Shown here one piece after another: positions 44,779 to 54,005 of a stretch of DNA of 64,000 nucleotides. The stretch is taken from contig NZ_CP112880.1 of assembly GCF_028747205.1 (NCBI RefSeq), positions 2,666,001 to 2,730,000 on the forward strand, read 5' to 3'. Origin of the DNA: Streptomyces sp. CA-278952 (GTDB lineage Bacteria; Actinomycetota; Actinomycetes; Streptomycetales; Streptomycetaceae). The position numbers and the translations under genes are program-made. A model generated the notes under the pieces. The model searched no databases. It had not been told where the DNA came from and saw only the letters and a list, made by a program, of their open reading frames with translations. Numbering within the stretch: the first letter of the stretch is position 1; each line of letters opens with the position of its first letter.

Positions 44779-47013
44779 TCACTCGCCGAGCAGTCCGTTG
44801 CCGCTCGGCCGTTCGCCCGGCCGGCCGTCGTCCTCCCCGGGCTGGGGCGGCACCTCCGGGCTCGTGGAGGGCGAGGTGGGGGGCGTGCTGCTGGGCGGAG
44901 GCGGCGGCGTCGACGACGACGGGGTGTCGCTGGGCGTCTCGCTCGGCGTCTCGGAGGGCCTGTCCGACGGGGACGGCTCCTCGGACGGGGTGGACTCCTC
45001 GGAGGGAGTGTCGGACGGCGTCGGCGGGGCGGGCACCTCGCCGCGTTCCACGTCCTGGAGGTCGAACGTCTTGTCGGACCCGCCGCCGAGGGCGCCGAGG
45101 GTGTAGTCGGCCCAGATCCTGGCCGGGAAGCCGCTGCCGCTGGCGCGGCCGGAGTTGGCCGTACCGGTCAGGGAGACCTGCTTGCGGCCGCCGTCGCCCT
45201 CGCCGAAGAGGGCCACGACCGTGGTCAGCTCCGGGGTGTACCCGGCGAACCAGGCCGACTTGTTGTCCTCGGAGGTGCCGGTCTTGGCCGCCGCGTCGTA
45301 GGCGGGGCTGTTGGCCGCGCCCCCGGAACCGGCGTCGACGACCCCGGTGAGCCCCTTGGTCACGGTGTCGGCCGAGGCGCGGCTGATGGCCTGCTCCCGC
45401 TTGGGCTTCTCGGCGTTCACCGTGCGGTCGCGGTGCTCGGCGGACTGGAGGATGTGCGGGGTGACCTTCCGGCCGTGGTTGTCGAGCGTGGCGTACACGC
45501 CGGCCATGTCCCAGGTCGAGGCGTTCATGGTGCCGAGAGTGACGGCGGGGCGCTCGGGGAAGTTCTTGTCCGGTACGCCGAGGGCGAGCGCGGTCTCCTT
45601 GACGGCGGCGGGCGTCACATCGACGATCATCTGCGCGAAGACGGAGTTGACCGAGCTGTTCAATGCCTTCTGGACGGAGACCGGACCGTAACTGCGGTCG
45701 TCCTGGTTCTGCGGGGCGAACGGGGTGTCGCTGCCGACGACGGGCCGCTTGCTGGTGCCGTCGTACACCGTGTTGAGCCCGATCAGGCTGCCGTCCTGCG
45801 TCTTCGACTCGTTCTCCAGGGCGGAGGCGAGCACCAGCGGCTTGAAGGTGGAGGCGGGCTGGTAGTCCTGGCGGGTGGCGTTGCTGATGTAGTGCTTGAT
45901 GTAGTCCTCGCCGCCGTACAGGGCGACGACCTTGCCGGTCTTCGGGTCGACGGAGGTGGCGCCGGCCTGGACGGTGGCGTCGACCTTGTTGCCCTCGCGG
46001 TCGAGCTTGGACTCCAGCTGGTCGTCCACCGCCTTCTCCAGCGCCTTCTGGCGCTTCTTGTCGACGGTGAGGGTGAAGGTCCAGCCGCCCGCGTCGCGGT
46101 CGGCGGCGGAGACGCCCTGCTTGTCCAGCTCCTTGTTGGCGGCCTCGACGAGGTAGCCGGCCTGGCCCTCCATGCCCTGGGCGGGCTTGGGCTTCTGGGG
46201 GACGGGGAACTCCAGGCCGGCCTTCTCGGACTCGGTCAGCCACTTCATCTCGACCATGTTGCGCAGGGTGTAGGCCCAGCGCTCCTTGACCAGCTTCTTG
46301 CCGGTGTCGGTCGCGGTGTTCCAGTCGTACTGGCTGGGGGCCTGGAGGAGGGAGGCGAGGTAGGCGCCCTGGGAGACGTTCAGGTCCTTGGCGTCGACGC
46401 CGTAGTACGCCTGGGCGGCGGCCTGGATGCCGCTCGCGCCGCGCCCGTAGTAGGCGGTGTTGATGTACCCGGCGAGGATCTTCTCCTTGGACTCCTGCTG
46501 GTCGACCTTGAGCGAGATCACCAGCTCCTTGAGCTTGCGGCTCACGGTGGGGTCCTGCGTCAGGTAGAAGTTCTTCACGTACTGCTGGGTGATGGTCGAG
46601 CCACCCTGCTTGCCCTTGCCGCTGACGGTGTTGAGGAGGGCGCGGGTGGTGCCCTTCAGGTCGACGCCCTGGTCCTTGTAGAAGGACTTGTTCTCGGCGG
46701 CGACGAAGGCGTGCTGGACCTTCTGGGGCACCTCGTCCAGGTCGACGATCTGGCGGTTGACGCCCTTGCCGGTCCGGGCGAGGACCGTGCCGTCGCTGTA
46801 CTGGTAGACGTTGCTCTGCCGCTCCGCCATGGCGTTGGCGGCGGGGACGTCGACGTACACGTAGAGCGCCCCGAAGGCTCCCATGCCCAGCAGGACGATC
46901 CCGAAGGCCGCGCCCAGCAGCTTCTTCCACGTGAAGAGTCTGCGTATGCCGCCGCTCTTCGGGGCCCGGCGCGACTCCCGCGCCTGGGCTCGTCGCGCAT
47001 CCGCTCGACCCAT
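44779..47013 (-). CDS. Class A penicillin-binding protein (transglycosylase/transpeptidase)
   Basis: The 744-residue bifunctional cell-wall synthase has a short basic cytoplasmic N-terminus, a membrane anchor near residues 31-52 (LLGAAFGIVLLGMGAFGALY), a GT51 domain (about 65-240: VAAENKSFYKDQGVDLKGT, GGSTITQQYVKNFYL, KILAGYINTAYYGRGASGI) and a transpeptidase domain (about 330-620) with PASTFKPLVL (SxxK), LNSSVNSVFA (SxN) and AAKTGTSEDN (KTG). The last 100 residues are a Pro/Ser/Thr/Glu-rich low-complexity tail. ATG 47013 is used, with GGGAGC 11 bases upstream. It polymerises lipid II and crosslinks peptidoglycan at the membrane. It is divergent from the SPFH gene. Confidence 0.93.
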   Translation of the reverse strand: MGRADARRAQARESRRAPKSGGIRRLFTWKKLLGAAFGIVLLGMGAFGALYVYVDVPAANAMAERQSNVYQYSDGTVLARTGKGVNRQIVDLDEVPQKVQHAFVAAENKSFYKDQGVDLKGTTRALLNTVSGKGKQGGSTITQQYVKNFYLTQDPTVSRKLKELVISLKVDQQESKEKILAGYINTAYYGRGASGIQAAAQAYYGVDAKDLNVSQGAYLASLLQAPSQYDWNTATDTGKKLVKERWAYTLRNMVEMKWLTESEKAGLEFPVPQKPKPAQGMEGQAGYLVEAANKELDKQGVSAADRDAGGWTFTLTVDKKRQKALEKAVDDQLESKLDREGNKVDATVQAGATSVDPKTGKVVALYGGEDYIKHYISNATRQDYQPASTFKPLVLASALENESKTQDGSLIGLNTVYDGTSKRPVVGSDTPFAPQNQDDRSYGPVSVQKALNSSVNSVFAQMIVDVTPAAVKETALALGVPDKNFPERPAVTLGTMNASTWDMAGVYATLDNHGRKVTPHILQSAEHRDRTVNAEKPKREQAISRASADTVTKGLTGVVDAGSGGAANSPAYDAAAKTGTSEDNKSAWFAGYTPELTTVVALFGEGDGGRKQVSLTGTANSGRASGSGFPARIWADYTLGALGGGSDKTFDLQDVERGEVPAPPTPSDTPSEESTPSEEPSPSDRPSETPSETPSDTPSSSTPPPPPSSTPPTSPSTSPEVPPQPGEDDGRPGERPSGNGLLGE

Positions 47014-47198
47014 TGGTGTGTTGCTCCCGCTTCTCTGCTCGACCGGCTCGCTCGGTTTCCTCAGTTCGCTCAGACCTGCCAGCTAACACCGCCGACGGGG
47101 ACAAAAGACAAGCGATCCGGTCTTTTACGGACGTGAGAATCAGCACCCGTTCCCTAGGAACCGACTCCCCAGAGGTGGACAAGGTTGCGAGAACCATT

Positions 47199-47214
47199 AA
47201 TGTGTAATCACATT
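47199..47214. promoter_or_regulatory. AATGTG-TAAT-CACATT inverted repeat upstream of the SPFH gene
   Basis: A perfect 6+6 dyad lies in an AT-rich island (47193-47220) between the divergent PBP and SPFH genes, 39 bases before the SPFH ATG. TTGCGA at 47185-47190 is a possible -35. The symmetry suggests a dimeric repressor or activator site; the regulator is not identified. Confidence 0.45.
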
Positions 47215-47252
47215 GATAGCGCGGCACGAGACCGCGCCGAACGGGGGATCCC

Positions 47253-48224
47253 ATGACCGCACAGCACGACGACCACCGCCTGGGCGCACCGGCCGACGAT
47301 CTCGCGATCGACGCCCCCGACCTGCCCGCACCCCAGGTCAGGGAGGTCACCGCACACTCCATCCCGGGCGGCGTCGGTCTGCTTTTGACCGTCGTCGGGG
47401 TGTTCGCCGGAGTCGGTCTCGCCATCGTCGGCGGGGTGATCGGGGCCGGCGGGAACAACGCGGTCGGCGTCCCGCTCTTCATCGCCGGGGTGCTCGTGGT
47501 GATCACCTCGTTCTTCTGCATGAGCGGTGTGAAGATGGTCGCTCCGGGCGAGGCCCGGGTGATCCAGCTCTTCGGCCGGTACGTCGGCACCATCCGCGCC
47601 GACGGGCTCCGCTGGATCAACCCGCTCACCTCCAGCCGCAAGATCTCCACCCGTGTCCGCAACCACGAGACCGCCGTCCTCAAGGTCAACGACGCCTACG
47701 GCAACCCGATCGAGCTGGCCTCGATCGTCGTGTGGAAGGTCGAGGACACCGCCCAGGCGCTCTTCGAGGTCGACGACTTCCTGGAGTTCGTCGCCACCCA
47801 GACCGAGGCGGCCGTACGGCACATCGCCATCGAGTACCCGTACGACGCCCACGAGGAGGACGGCCTCTCCCTGCGGGGCAACGCGGAGGAGATCACCGAG
47901 AAGCTGGCCGTCGAGCTGACCGCCCGGGTGAAGGCCGCCGGCGTCCTGATCATCGAGTCGCGCTTCAGCCACCTCGCGTACGCCCCCGAGATCGCCTCCG
48001 CCATGCTCCAGCGCCAGCAGGCCGGCGCGGTCGTCGCGGCCCGCCAGCAGATCGTCGAGGGCGCGGTGGGCATGGTCGAGATGGCCCTGGCCCGGATCGC
48101 CGAGCAGGACATCGTGGAGCTGGACTCCGAGCGGAAGGCGGCCATGGTCAGCAATCTGATGGTGGTGCTGTGCGGTGACCGCGCGGCCCAGCCGGTCCTC
48201 AACACGGGCTCCCTCTACCAGTGA
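47253..48224 (+). CDS. SPFH/band-7 (stomatin-like) membrane protein
   Basis: The 323-residue protein has a hydrophilic N-terminal 35 residues, two membrane segments ([20 protein letters not shown] and [18 protein letters not shown], residues 38-90) and a band-7 domain (about 95-300: [71 protein letters not shown]). It lacks the long coiled-coil tail of flotillins. Such proteins scaffold membrane microdomains. The stop (TGA 48222) overlaps the GTG of the following small RHH gene by 4 bases, so the two are co-translated. It is probably regulated through the upstream dyad. Confidence 0.88.
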   Translation: MTAQHDDHRLGAPADDLAIDAPDLPAPQVREVTAHSIPGGVGLLLTVVGVFAGVGLAIVGGVIGAGGNNAVGVPLFIAGVLVVITSFFCMSGVKMVAPGEARVIQLFGRYVGTIRADGLRWINPLTSSRKISTRVRNHETAVLKVNDAYGNPIELASIVVWKVEDTAQALFEVDDFLEFVATQTEAAVRHIAIEYPYDAHEEDGLSLRGNAEEITEKLAVELTARVKAAGVLIIESRFSHLAYAPEIASAMLQRQQAGAVVAARQQIVEGAVGMVEMALARIAEQDIVELDSERKAAMVSNLMVVLCGDRAAQPVLNTGSLYQ

Positions 48225-48505
48225 CCGACCAGACGCCTCCCCCGCGGACACCCGCGTCCCGGTCGCGGCAGCGCAAGCAGATGCTGCTGCGGCTGGACCC
48301 CGCGGTGCACGACGCACTCGCCCGCTGGGCCGCCGACGAACTGCGCAGCGCCAACGCGCAGATCGAGTTCCTGCTGCGCCGGGCGCTCGCGGAGGCGGGC
48401 CGGCTGCCGGGGGCCGCGCGTCCGATCGCCCGCCGGGGGCGGCCGCCCAAACAGCCGCCGGAGGGGCCGGCAGGCCCGCCGGAGCCCGGAGCGAGCACAC
48501 CGTAG
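48221..48505 (+). CDS. Small Arc/CopG-type ribbon-helix-helix protein
   Basis: The 94-residue protein's core QRKQMLLRLDPAVHDALARW, then ADELRSANAQIEFLLRRAL, is an Arc-like ribbon-helix-helix fold (strand, helix, helix). The C-terminal 35 residues are Pro/Gly/Arg-rich. Its GTG overlaps the SPFH stop by 4 bases, so it is coupled to it. The SPFH-RHH pair appears conserved in streptomycetes from memory, and no toxin gene is next to it, so it is more likely a transcription factor or nucleoid-type protein than an antitoxin. It might bind the dyad at 47199; that is speculative. Confidence 0.75.
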   Translation: MTDQTPPPRTPASRSRQRKQMLLRLDPAVHDALARWAADELRSANAQIEFLLRRALAEAGRLPGAARPIARRGRPPKQPPEGPAGPPEPGASTP

Positions 48506-48622
48506 GGCGACGCTCCGCTGCCGGGGGCGAGCGCGCCGCAACCCCCGGGAGCGACCGCCCAAGGCACCCCGTAGCACCTCGACCCCGGTCCCGCCCAAGG
48601 GCCGGGGTCGCTTTCCGGACGC

Positions 48623-48655
48623 GTATACACGGCAGGTATACACACCGTGTACAGT
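48623..48655 (+). promoter_or_regulatory. PadR autoregulatory operator overlapping a leaderless promoter
   Basis: Two direct copies of GTATACAC (48623-48630 and 48636-48643) and an inverted repeat TACACGG (48626-48632) / CCGTGTA (48645-48651) are packed into 30 bases. A TACAGT -10 box (48650-48655) overlaps the right arm and is followed by 7 bases and the padR ATG. PadR repressors typically bind ATAC/GTAT-rich dyads in their own promoter. Confidence 0.65.
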
Positions 48656-48662
48656 TCCGCTC

Positions 48663-49187
48663 ATGTCTATCGGTCACACCCTCCTCGGGCTCCTGGAGTC
48701 CGGCCCCCGACACGGCTACGACCTGAAGCGGACCTTCGACGAGAAGTTCGGCCAGGACCGCCCGCTCCACTACGGCCAGGTCTATTCGACGATGTCCCGG
48801 CTCCTGAAGAACGGACTCGTCGAGGTCGACGGCGTCGAAAGCGAAGGAGGCCCCGAGCGCAAGCGGTACGCCATCACCGACGCCGGGATCACCGATGTCT
48901 CGCACTGGCTGGCCCAGCCCGAGAAGCCGGAGCCCTACCTCCAGTCGACGCTCTACACCAAGGTCGTCCTGGCGCTCCTGACCGGCCGCAGCGCGGCCGA
49001 TCTGCTGGACACCCAGCGCTCGGCGCACCTGCGGATGATGCGCGTCCTCACCGACCGCAAGCGCAAGGGCGACCTCGCCGACCAGTTGATCTGCGACCAC
49101 GCCCTGTTCCACCTGGAAGCCGATCTGCGCTGGCTGGAACTGACCTCCGCCCGTCTCGACCAGCTCGCCAAGGTGGTGGCCCCGTGA
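48663..49187 (+). CDS. PadR-family transcriptional regulator
   Basis: The 174-residue PadR-type repressor has an N-terminal winged helix (residues 1-85: SIGHTLLGLLESGPRHGYDL, HYGQVYSTMSRLLKNGLVEV, GPERKRYAITDAG) and a C-terminal helical dimerisation domain (90-170). The ATG follows a TACAGT box by 7 bases (leaderless). The GTG of the ABC ATPase overlaps its stop by 4 bases, giving a padR-ATPase-permease operon. The usual model is that the regulator is released from its operator by a toxic ligand and the ABC system exports or responds to it. The ligand is unknown. Confidence 0.88.
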   Translation: MSIGHTLLGLLESGPRHGYDLKRTFDEKFGQDRPLHYGQVYSTMSRLLKNGLVEVDGVESEGGPERKRYAITDAGITDVSHWLAQPEKPEPYLQSTLYTKVVLALLTGRSAADLLDTQRSAHLRMMRVLTDRKRKGDLADQLICDHALFHLEADLRWLELTSARLDQLAKVVAP

Positions 49188-49870
49188 TTCCCGCAGGCTC
49201 CCTTCTCGCCGCGCACGGTCTGCGCAAGACCTACGGCTCGACGCCCGCCCTGGACGGCGCGTCGTTCTCCGTGCACCCCGGTGAGGTCGTCGCCGTGATG
49301 GGCCCCTCCGGCTCCGGCAAGTCGACCCTGCTGCACTGCCTGGCCGGGATCATCACGCCCGACTCCGGCACCATCACCTACGCGGGCCGCGAGCTGTCCG
49401 CGATGTCGGACGCCGAGCGCAGCGCCCTGCGGCGCAGCGACTTCGGCTTCGTCTTCCAGTTCGGCCAGCTCGTCCCGGAGCTGACCTGTGTGGAGAACGT
49501 CGCCCTGCCGCTGCGGCTGAACGGCGTCAGGCGCAAGGCCGCCGAGCGCACCGCCCTGGAGTGGATGGAGCGCCTGGAGGTCGACGGCCTCGGGGCCAAG
49601 CGTCCCGGCGAGGTCTCCGGCGGACAAGGCCAGCGGGTCGCCGTGGCCCGTGCGCTGGCGGCGTCGCCGAAGGTGATCTTCGCCGACGAGCCGACCGGCG
49701 CGCTGGACTCCCTCAACGGCGAGCGGGTGATGGAGCTGCTCACCGAGGCCGCCCGTTCCGCCAACGTCGCCGTGGTTCTGGTGACCCACGAGGCCCGCGT
49801 CGCCGCCTACTCCGACCGTGACGTCACCGTGCGCGACGGCCGGGCCCGCGACATGGAGCACGCCGTATGA
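49184..49870 (+). CDS. ABC transporter ATP-binding protein (MacB/LolD type)
   Basis: The 228-residue ATPase contains Walker A GPSGSGKSTLLHCLAG, Q-loop FVFQFGQLVPELT, ABC signature VSGGQGQRVAVARALA, Walker B KVIFADEPTGALDS and the H-loop VLVTHEARVAAY. The FQ-GQLVPELT and PTGALDS elements place it with the MacB/LolD/FtsE-like lipid or antibiotic exporters, consistent with the FtsX-like permease next to it. The start is the GTG overlapping the padR stop; its own stop overlaps the permease start (ATGA). All catalytic motifs are intact. Confidence 0.92.
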   Translation: MIPAGSLLAAHGLRKTYGSTPALDGASFSVHPGEVVAVMGPSGSGKSTLLHCLAGIITPDSGTITYAGRELSAMSDAERSALRRSDFGFVFQFGQLVPELTCVENVALPLRLNGVRRKAAERTALEWMERLEVDGLGAKRPGEVSGGQGQRVAVARALAASPKVIFADEPTGALDSLNGERVMELLTEAARSANVAVVLVTHEARVAAYSDRDVTVRDGRARDMEHAV

Positions 49871-52254
49871 CGCTGCTCGAAGAGAAGCGGCCCGTGGCGC
49901 CACCGCGTCCGGCAGCGCCCTCGCGGGGCGCGGTGACCCTCCGCGACCTCGGCCTCGGCATCCGGTTCGCCGCCGCCGGGGGCCGCGAGGGCTGGGTCCG
50001 TACGCTGCTGACCGCCGTCGGCGTCGGCCTCGGCGTCGCCCTCCTGCTGCTCGCCTCCTCCGTACCGCATCTGCTCGACGAGCGGAACGCGCGCGACCAG
50101 ACCCGCAGCGAGGCCCGGATCTCCGACTTCCCCGACGCGAACGCCCCGAAGTCGGACAGCTCGGTGCTGCGGATCGACACGTCCACCGAGTACCACGACC
50201 GGACCGTCTCGGGCTATCTGATGCGCCCCGACGGCTCGAAGCCCGTCCTGCCTCCGGGGCTCGACCGCTTCCCCGCACCGGACACGATGGTCGTCTCCCC
50301 CGCCCTGCGGGAGCTGCTCGACGAGCCCGGCAACGAGCTGCTGCGGGAGCGGCTGCCGTACAGGATCACCGGCACGGTCGGGGACGCCGGGCTGCTCTCC
50401 CCCGGTGAACTCCTCTACTACGCGGGCAGCGACACCCTGACGCCGGCCAACGGCGGCCACCGGATCGCCGCGTACGGCGACGAGCGCCAGGGCGTTCCCC
50501 TCCCGCCCCTGCTGATCGTGCTCGTCATCATGGTCTGCGTCGTGCTGCTGGCCCCGGTCGCGATCTTCATCGCCACCGCCGTGCGCTTCGGCGGCGACCG
50601 GCGCGACCGGCGGCTGGCCGCGCTGCGCCTGGTCGGCGCGGACATCCGGACGACCCGGCGGATCGCCGCCGGGGAGGCGCTGTTCGGCGCGCTGCTCGGG
50701 CTGCTGTTCGGCCTGACGTTCTTCCTGGTGGGCCGGCAGTTCGTCGGCGCGGTGGAGATCTGGGACGTCAGCGCGTTCCCGGCCGACCTGGCGCCCGACC
50801 TCCGACTGGCGTCGCTGATCGCGGTGGCCGTGCCGCTGACGGCGGTCCTCGTCACCCTGGTGGCGATGCGGTCCGTGGTGATCGAGCCGCTCGGCGTCGT
50901 GCGCCGGGGGCGCGAGCGGGGACGCCGCCTGTGGTGGCGGCTGCCGGTGCCGCTGGCGGGTCTCGTGGTGCTCGCGCTCTGGGGCCGGGTCGAGGAGTAC
51001 GCCCCGGTGAACCCGTTCCCGATCACCGCGGGCGCCGTGCTGGTGCTGTTCGGGCTCGCCCTGCTGCTGCCCTGGCTGGTCGAGGCGTGTGTGCACCGGC
51101 TGCGCGGCGGCCCGGTGCCCTGGCAGCTCGCCACCCGCAGGCTCCAGTTGAGCAGCGGGGCCGCGTCCCGCGCGGTCAGCGGGGTCACCGTGGCGGTGGC
51201 GGGGGCGGTCGCCCTCCAGATGCTGTTCGCCTCGATGAACGCCGACTTCAACCGGATGACCGGCCAGGACCCGACGCGGGCCCAGTTCGCCGGGTACTCC
51301 GAGGACGTCACCGGCGAGGCTGCCACCTCGGCCGTCGAGCAGTTCCGCGCCACCAAGGGCGTGGAGGTGGTCATCGGATCGGTGGCGGCGTACGCGTCCA
51401 AGCCCGGCGTCTACGCCGACGAGGACGTGCAGCCCACCACCTCGCTGACCGTCGGCACCTGCGAGACCCTGCGCGAGCTGGCCCGGATCGACGCCTGCGT
51501 GGACGGCGACACGTTCGTCGTCCACCCGCCGGGCGACAAGGACATGACCGCCTGGATCGACGAGACCGCCCGCAAGGGCGAGGAGGTCGAGATCGGCTAC
51601 GGGAACAAGCTGGTGCGGTGGACGCTGCCCGCCGGCTCCCCGACCGTGCAGGGCCGCGAGGACCCGATGGGCGAGACCCACTACGGGATCATGGCCACCA
51701 CCGGTGCGATCGACGCGGGCAAGCTGCCCGGAGCGACGATCACCAGCCAGATCCGGGTCGACCGGAGCGTGCCGGACGTCGCCGAGCACGTACGCAACAC
51801 GGCGGCCAGGATCGATCCCGGAATGCGCTTCGTCACGATCCAGTCGGTGGAGCGCGACCGCCAGTACGCCAGCATCCAGACCGGACTCCAGGTGGGCGCG
51901 AGCGCGGTGCTGCTGCTGATCGCCCTGTCGATGCTGGTCTCCCAGGTGGAGCAGTTGCGTGAGCGCAGGCGGCTGTTGTCGGTGCTCGTCGCCTTCGGCA
52001 CCCGGCGCTCCACGCTCGGCTGGTCGGTGCTGTGGCAGACCGCCGTGCCGGTGGCGCTCGGTCTGGCGGTGGCGGTCGCGGGCGGCCTGGGCCTCGGGGC
52101 GATGCTCGTCCGCCTGATCGAGAAGGAGGTCTCCGACTGGTGGCTGTTCTGGCCGATGGCGGGGGTCGGGGGCGCGCTGATCCTGCTGGTCACCCTGTTG
52201 TCGCTGCCGCCGCTGTGGCGCATGATGCGCCCGGACGGACTGCGCACCGAGTGA
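49867..52254 (+). CDS. ABC transporter permease (FtsX/MacB-like, duplicated)
   Basis: The 795-residue permease has FtsX domains near residues 210-340 (PPLLIVLVIMVCVVLLAPVA, then RRDRRLAALRLVGADIRTTR) and near 670-785 (LQVGASAVLLLIALSMLVSQ, ERRRLLSVLVAFGTRRSTLG), separated by further helices and large extracytoplasmic segments. About ten membrane helices are expected. This layout matches peptide- or antibiotic-sensing ABC exporters in actinobacteria. ATG 49867 overlaps the ATPase stop by 4 bases. With PadR control it is likely a drug- or lipid-related efflux or stress system. Confidence 0.88.
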   Translation: MTLLEEKRPVAPPRPAAPSRGAVTLRDLGLGIRFAAAGGREGWVRTLLTAVGVGLGVALLLLASSVPHLLDERNARDQTRSEARISDFPDANAPKSDSSVLRIDTSTEYHDRTVSGYLMRPDGSKPVLPPGLDRFPAPDTMVVSPALRELLDEPGNELLRERLPYRITGTVGDAGLLSPGELLYYAGSDTLTPANGGHRIAAYGDERQGVPLPPLLIVLVIMVCVVLLAPVAIFIATAVRFGGDRRDRRLAALRLVGADIRTTRRIAAGEALFGALLGLLFGLTFFLVGRQFVGAVEIWDVSAFPADLAPDLRLASLIAVAVPLTAVLVTLVAMRSVVIEPLGVVRRGRERGRRLWWRLPVPLAGLVVLALWGRVEEYAPVNPFPITAGAVLVLFGLALLLPWLVEACVHRLRGGPVPWQLATRRLQLSSGAASRAVSGVTVAVAGAVALQMLFASMNADFNRMTGQDPTRAQFAGYSEDVTGEAATSAVEQFRATKGVEVVIGSVAAYASKPGVYADEDVQPTTSLTVGTCETLRELARIDACVDGDTFVVHPPGDKDMTAWIDETARKGEEVEIGYGNKLVRWTLPAGSPTVQGREDPMGETHYGIMATTGAIDAGKLPGATITSQIRVDRSVPDVAEHVRNTAARIDPGMRFVTIQSVERDRQYASIQTGLQVGASAVLLLIALSMLVSQVEQLRERRRLLSVLVAFGTRRSTLGWSVLWQTAVPVALGLAVAVAGGLGLGAMLVRLIEKEVSDWWLFWPMAGVGGALILLVTLLSLPPLWRMMRPDGLRTE

Positions 52255-52318
52255 CACCCGCCTGATCCGCGTACGGCCGGGGCTCCTGGGAACAGGGGCC
52301 CCGGCCGTACGCGCGCTC

Positions 52319-53305
52319 TCAAACGCCCTCCGCCACCAGCCGCACCGGCAGCGGCTCCATCGCCTCGCGCAGGGCGGCCGCGAGCTCCTCGAACTCGCCG
52401 CCCCGCGCCGACCCCGTCCGCATCGCCAGCGCCACCCGCCGGGTGGGCGCCGGCTCCGCGAAGTACCCGGTGGACAGCGCCTCGTTGCGGCCGGTCTCGA
52501 CCGTCACCGCGGTCCGGGGCAGCAGCGTCACCCCGAGCCCGCCGGCCACCAGCTGGACCAGGGTGGAGAGCCCGGCGGCGGTCGTGGTCACCGGCGCGCC
52601 CTCGGTGCGGCCCGCCTCACGGCAGATGTCCAGGGCCTGGTCGCGCAGGCAGTGCCCCTCGTCCAGGAGCAGCAGCGGCAGTTCGCGCAGCGCGTCGCGC
52701 GGGATGTCCGCCCGCCCGCCGAGCCAGTGGTCCTGCTCCATGACCAGCACGAAGTCCTCGTCGAAGAGCGGGATCTCGGTCACTCCCGGCACTCCGAGCG
52801 GCACGGCGAGCAGCAGCAGGTCCAGCCGCCCGGCGGCGAGCCCTTCGAGCAGCGAGGAGGTCTGCTCCTCGTGCACCTGGAGGTCGAGGTCCGCGTAACG
52901 CTCGTGGACGAGGCGGAGCACGGTGGGCAGCAGGTACGGGGCGACGGTCGGGATCACGCCGAGCCGGAGCACTCCGGTGAACGGGGCCCGGACCGCCTCC
53001 GCCTCCTCCATCAGCGCGGCGACGGCCTCCAGCACCGCTCCGGCCCGCACCGCGAGCCGTTCCCCCGCGGGTGAGAGCAGCACCTTGCGCGTCGTACGCT
53101 CGATGAGCTGGACACCCAGTGCCTCCTCCAGGGTGGACACCGCTCCGGAGAGTGCGGGCTGACTCATCCCGATTGCTGCCGCCGCGTCCCGGAAGTGCAG
53201 ATGCTCCGCCACCGCCGTGAAGGCACGCAGCTGCGACAGGCTCGGCTGCTTGCCGGCCGGCTTACCGGACTGCTTGGGGCGTATGCCCTGATTACCCTGG
53301 CCCAC
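52319..53305 (-). CDS. oxyR: Hydrogen peroxide-sensing LysR regulator OxyR
   Basis: The 328-residue LysR regulator has an N-terminal HTH (about 20-80: PSLSQLRAFTAVAEHLHFRD, AAAIGMSQPALSGAVSTLEE) and a C-terminal sensor domain with the redox pair in DEGHCLRDQALDICREAG, matching the two OxyR cysteines that form a disulfide with peroxide. The GTG at 53305 is chosen because GGAGGT precedes it by about 8 bases; the open frame extending upstream runs into the ahpC promoter. It is divergent from ahpC, the classical OxyR target, and should activate ahpCD under peroxide stress. Confidence 0.92.
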   Translation of the reverse strand: MGQGNQGIRPKQSGKPAGKQPSLSQLRAFTAVAEHLHFRDAAAAIGMSQPALSGAVSTLEEALGVQLIERTTRKVLLSPAGERLAVRAGAVLEAVAALMEEAEAVRAPFTGVLRLGVIPTVAPYLLPTVLRLVHERYADLDLQVHEEQTSSLLEGLAAGRLDLLLLAVPLGVPGVTEIPLFDEDFVLVMEQDHWLGGRADIPRDALRELPLLLLDEGHCLRDQALDICREAGRTEGAPVTTTAAGLSTLVQLVAGGLGVTLLPRTAVTVETGRNEALSTGYFAEPAPTRRVALAMRTGSARGGEFEELAAALREAMEPLPVRLVAEGV

Positions 53306-53438
53306 TGATAGGCACCTCCGATCATCTCGACCGAGTGTAGCTATTTCCGTGATCAATGCACTCTGTGCCATGGTGGGGTTCGTCCAACCCTCAGGAACGC
53401 CCCCAAAAGGGGAATTCCAGACGTTGCAAGGAGAGCGC
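53306..53438. promoter_or_regulatory. oxyR-ahpC divergent promoter region
   Basis: 133 bases hold both promoters. ATAG (about 53308) and CTAT (about 53340) are complementary half-sites like those of OxyR operators, and 53338-53368 is relatively AT-rich. AAGGAG just before the ahpC GTG is the ribosome-binding site. Exact OxyR contacts cannot be fixed by eye. Confidence 0.5.
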
Positions 53439-53993
53439 GTGCTCACTGTCGGTGACAAGTTCCCCGAGTTCGACCTGACTGCTTGTGTTTCGCTGGAGAG
53501 CGGCAAGGAGTTCGAGCAGATCAACCACAAGACCTACGAGGGCAAGTGGAAGATCGTCTTCGCGTGGCCGAAGGACTTCACCTTCGTGTGCCCCACCGAG
53601 ATCGCCGCCTTCGGCAAGCTGAACGAGGAGTTCGCGGACCGCGACGCCCAGGTCCTCGGCTTCTCCGGTGACTCCGAGTTCGTGCACCACGCCTGGCGCA
53701 AGGACCACCCGGACCTGACCGACCTGCCCTTCCCGATGCTGGCCGACTCGAAGCACGAGCTCATGCGTGACCTCGGCATCGAGGGCGAGGACGGCTTCGC
53801 CCAGCGCGCCGTCTTCATCGTCGACCAGAACAACGAGATCCAGTTCACGATGGTGACCGCCGGTTCCGTGGGCCGTAACCCCAAGGAGGTCCTGCGGGTC
53901 CTCGACGCCCTGCAGACCGACGAGCTGTGCCCGTGCAACTGGACCAAGGGCGAGAACACCCTCGACCCCGTCGCGCTCCTCTCGGGCGAGTGA
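53439..53993 (+). CDS. ahpC: Alkyl hydroperoxide reductase subunit C (2-Cys peroxiredoxin)
   Basis: The 184-residue peroxiredoxin contains the peroxidatic cysteine in PKDFTFVCPTEIAAFGKL and the resolving cysteine in DELCPCNWTKGEN. GFSGDSEFVHHAWRKDH and FPMLADSKHELMRDLGI are typical of AhpC. The GTG 53439 follows AAGGAGAG by 5-8 bases and gives the standard N-terminus LTVGDKFPEFDLTAC; the longer frame beginning near 53349 is upstream promoter DNA. ahpD follows after 12 bases. It reduces peroxides in the cytoplasm and is probably activated by the divergent OxyR. Confidence 0.96.
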   Translation: MLTVGDKFPEFDLTACVSLESGKEFEQINHKTYEGKWKIVFAWPKDFTFVCPTEIAAFGKLNEEFADRDAQVLGFSGDSEFVHHAWRKDHPDLTDLPFPMLADSKHELMRDLGIEGEDGFAQRAVFIVDQNNEIQFTMVTAGSVGRNPKEVLRVLDALQTDELCPCNWTKGENTLDPVALLSGE

Positions 53994-54005
53994 GCTGATA
54001 CCGAC

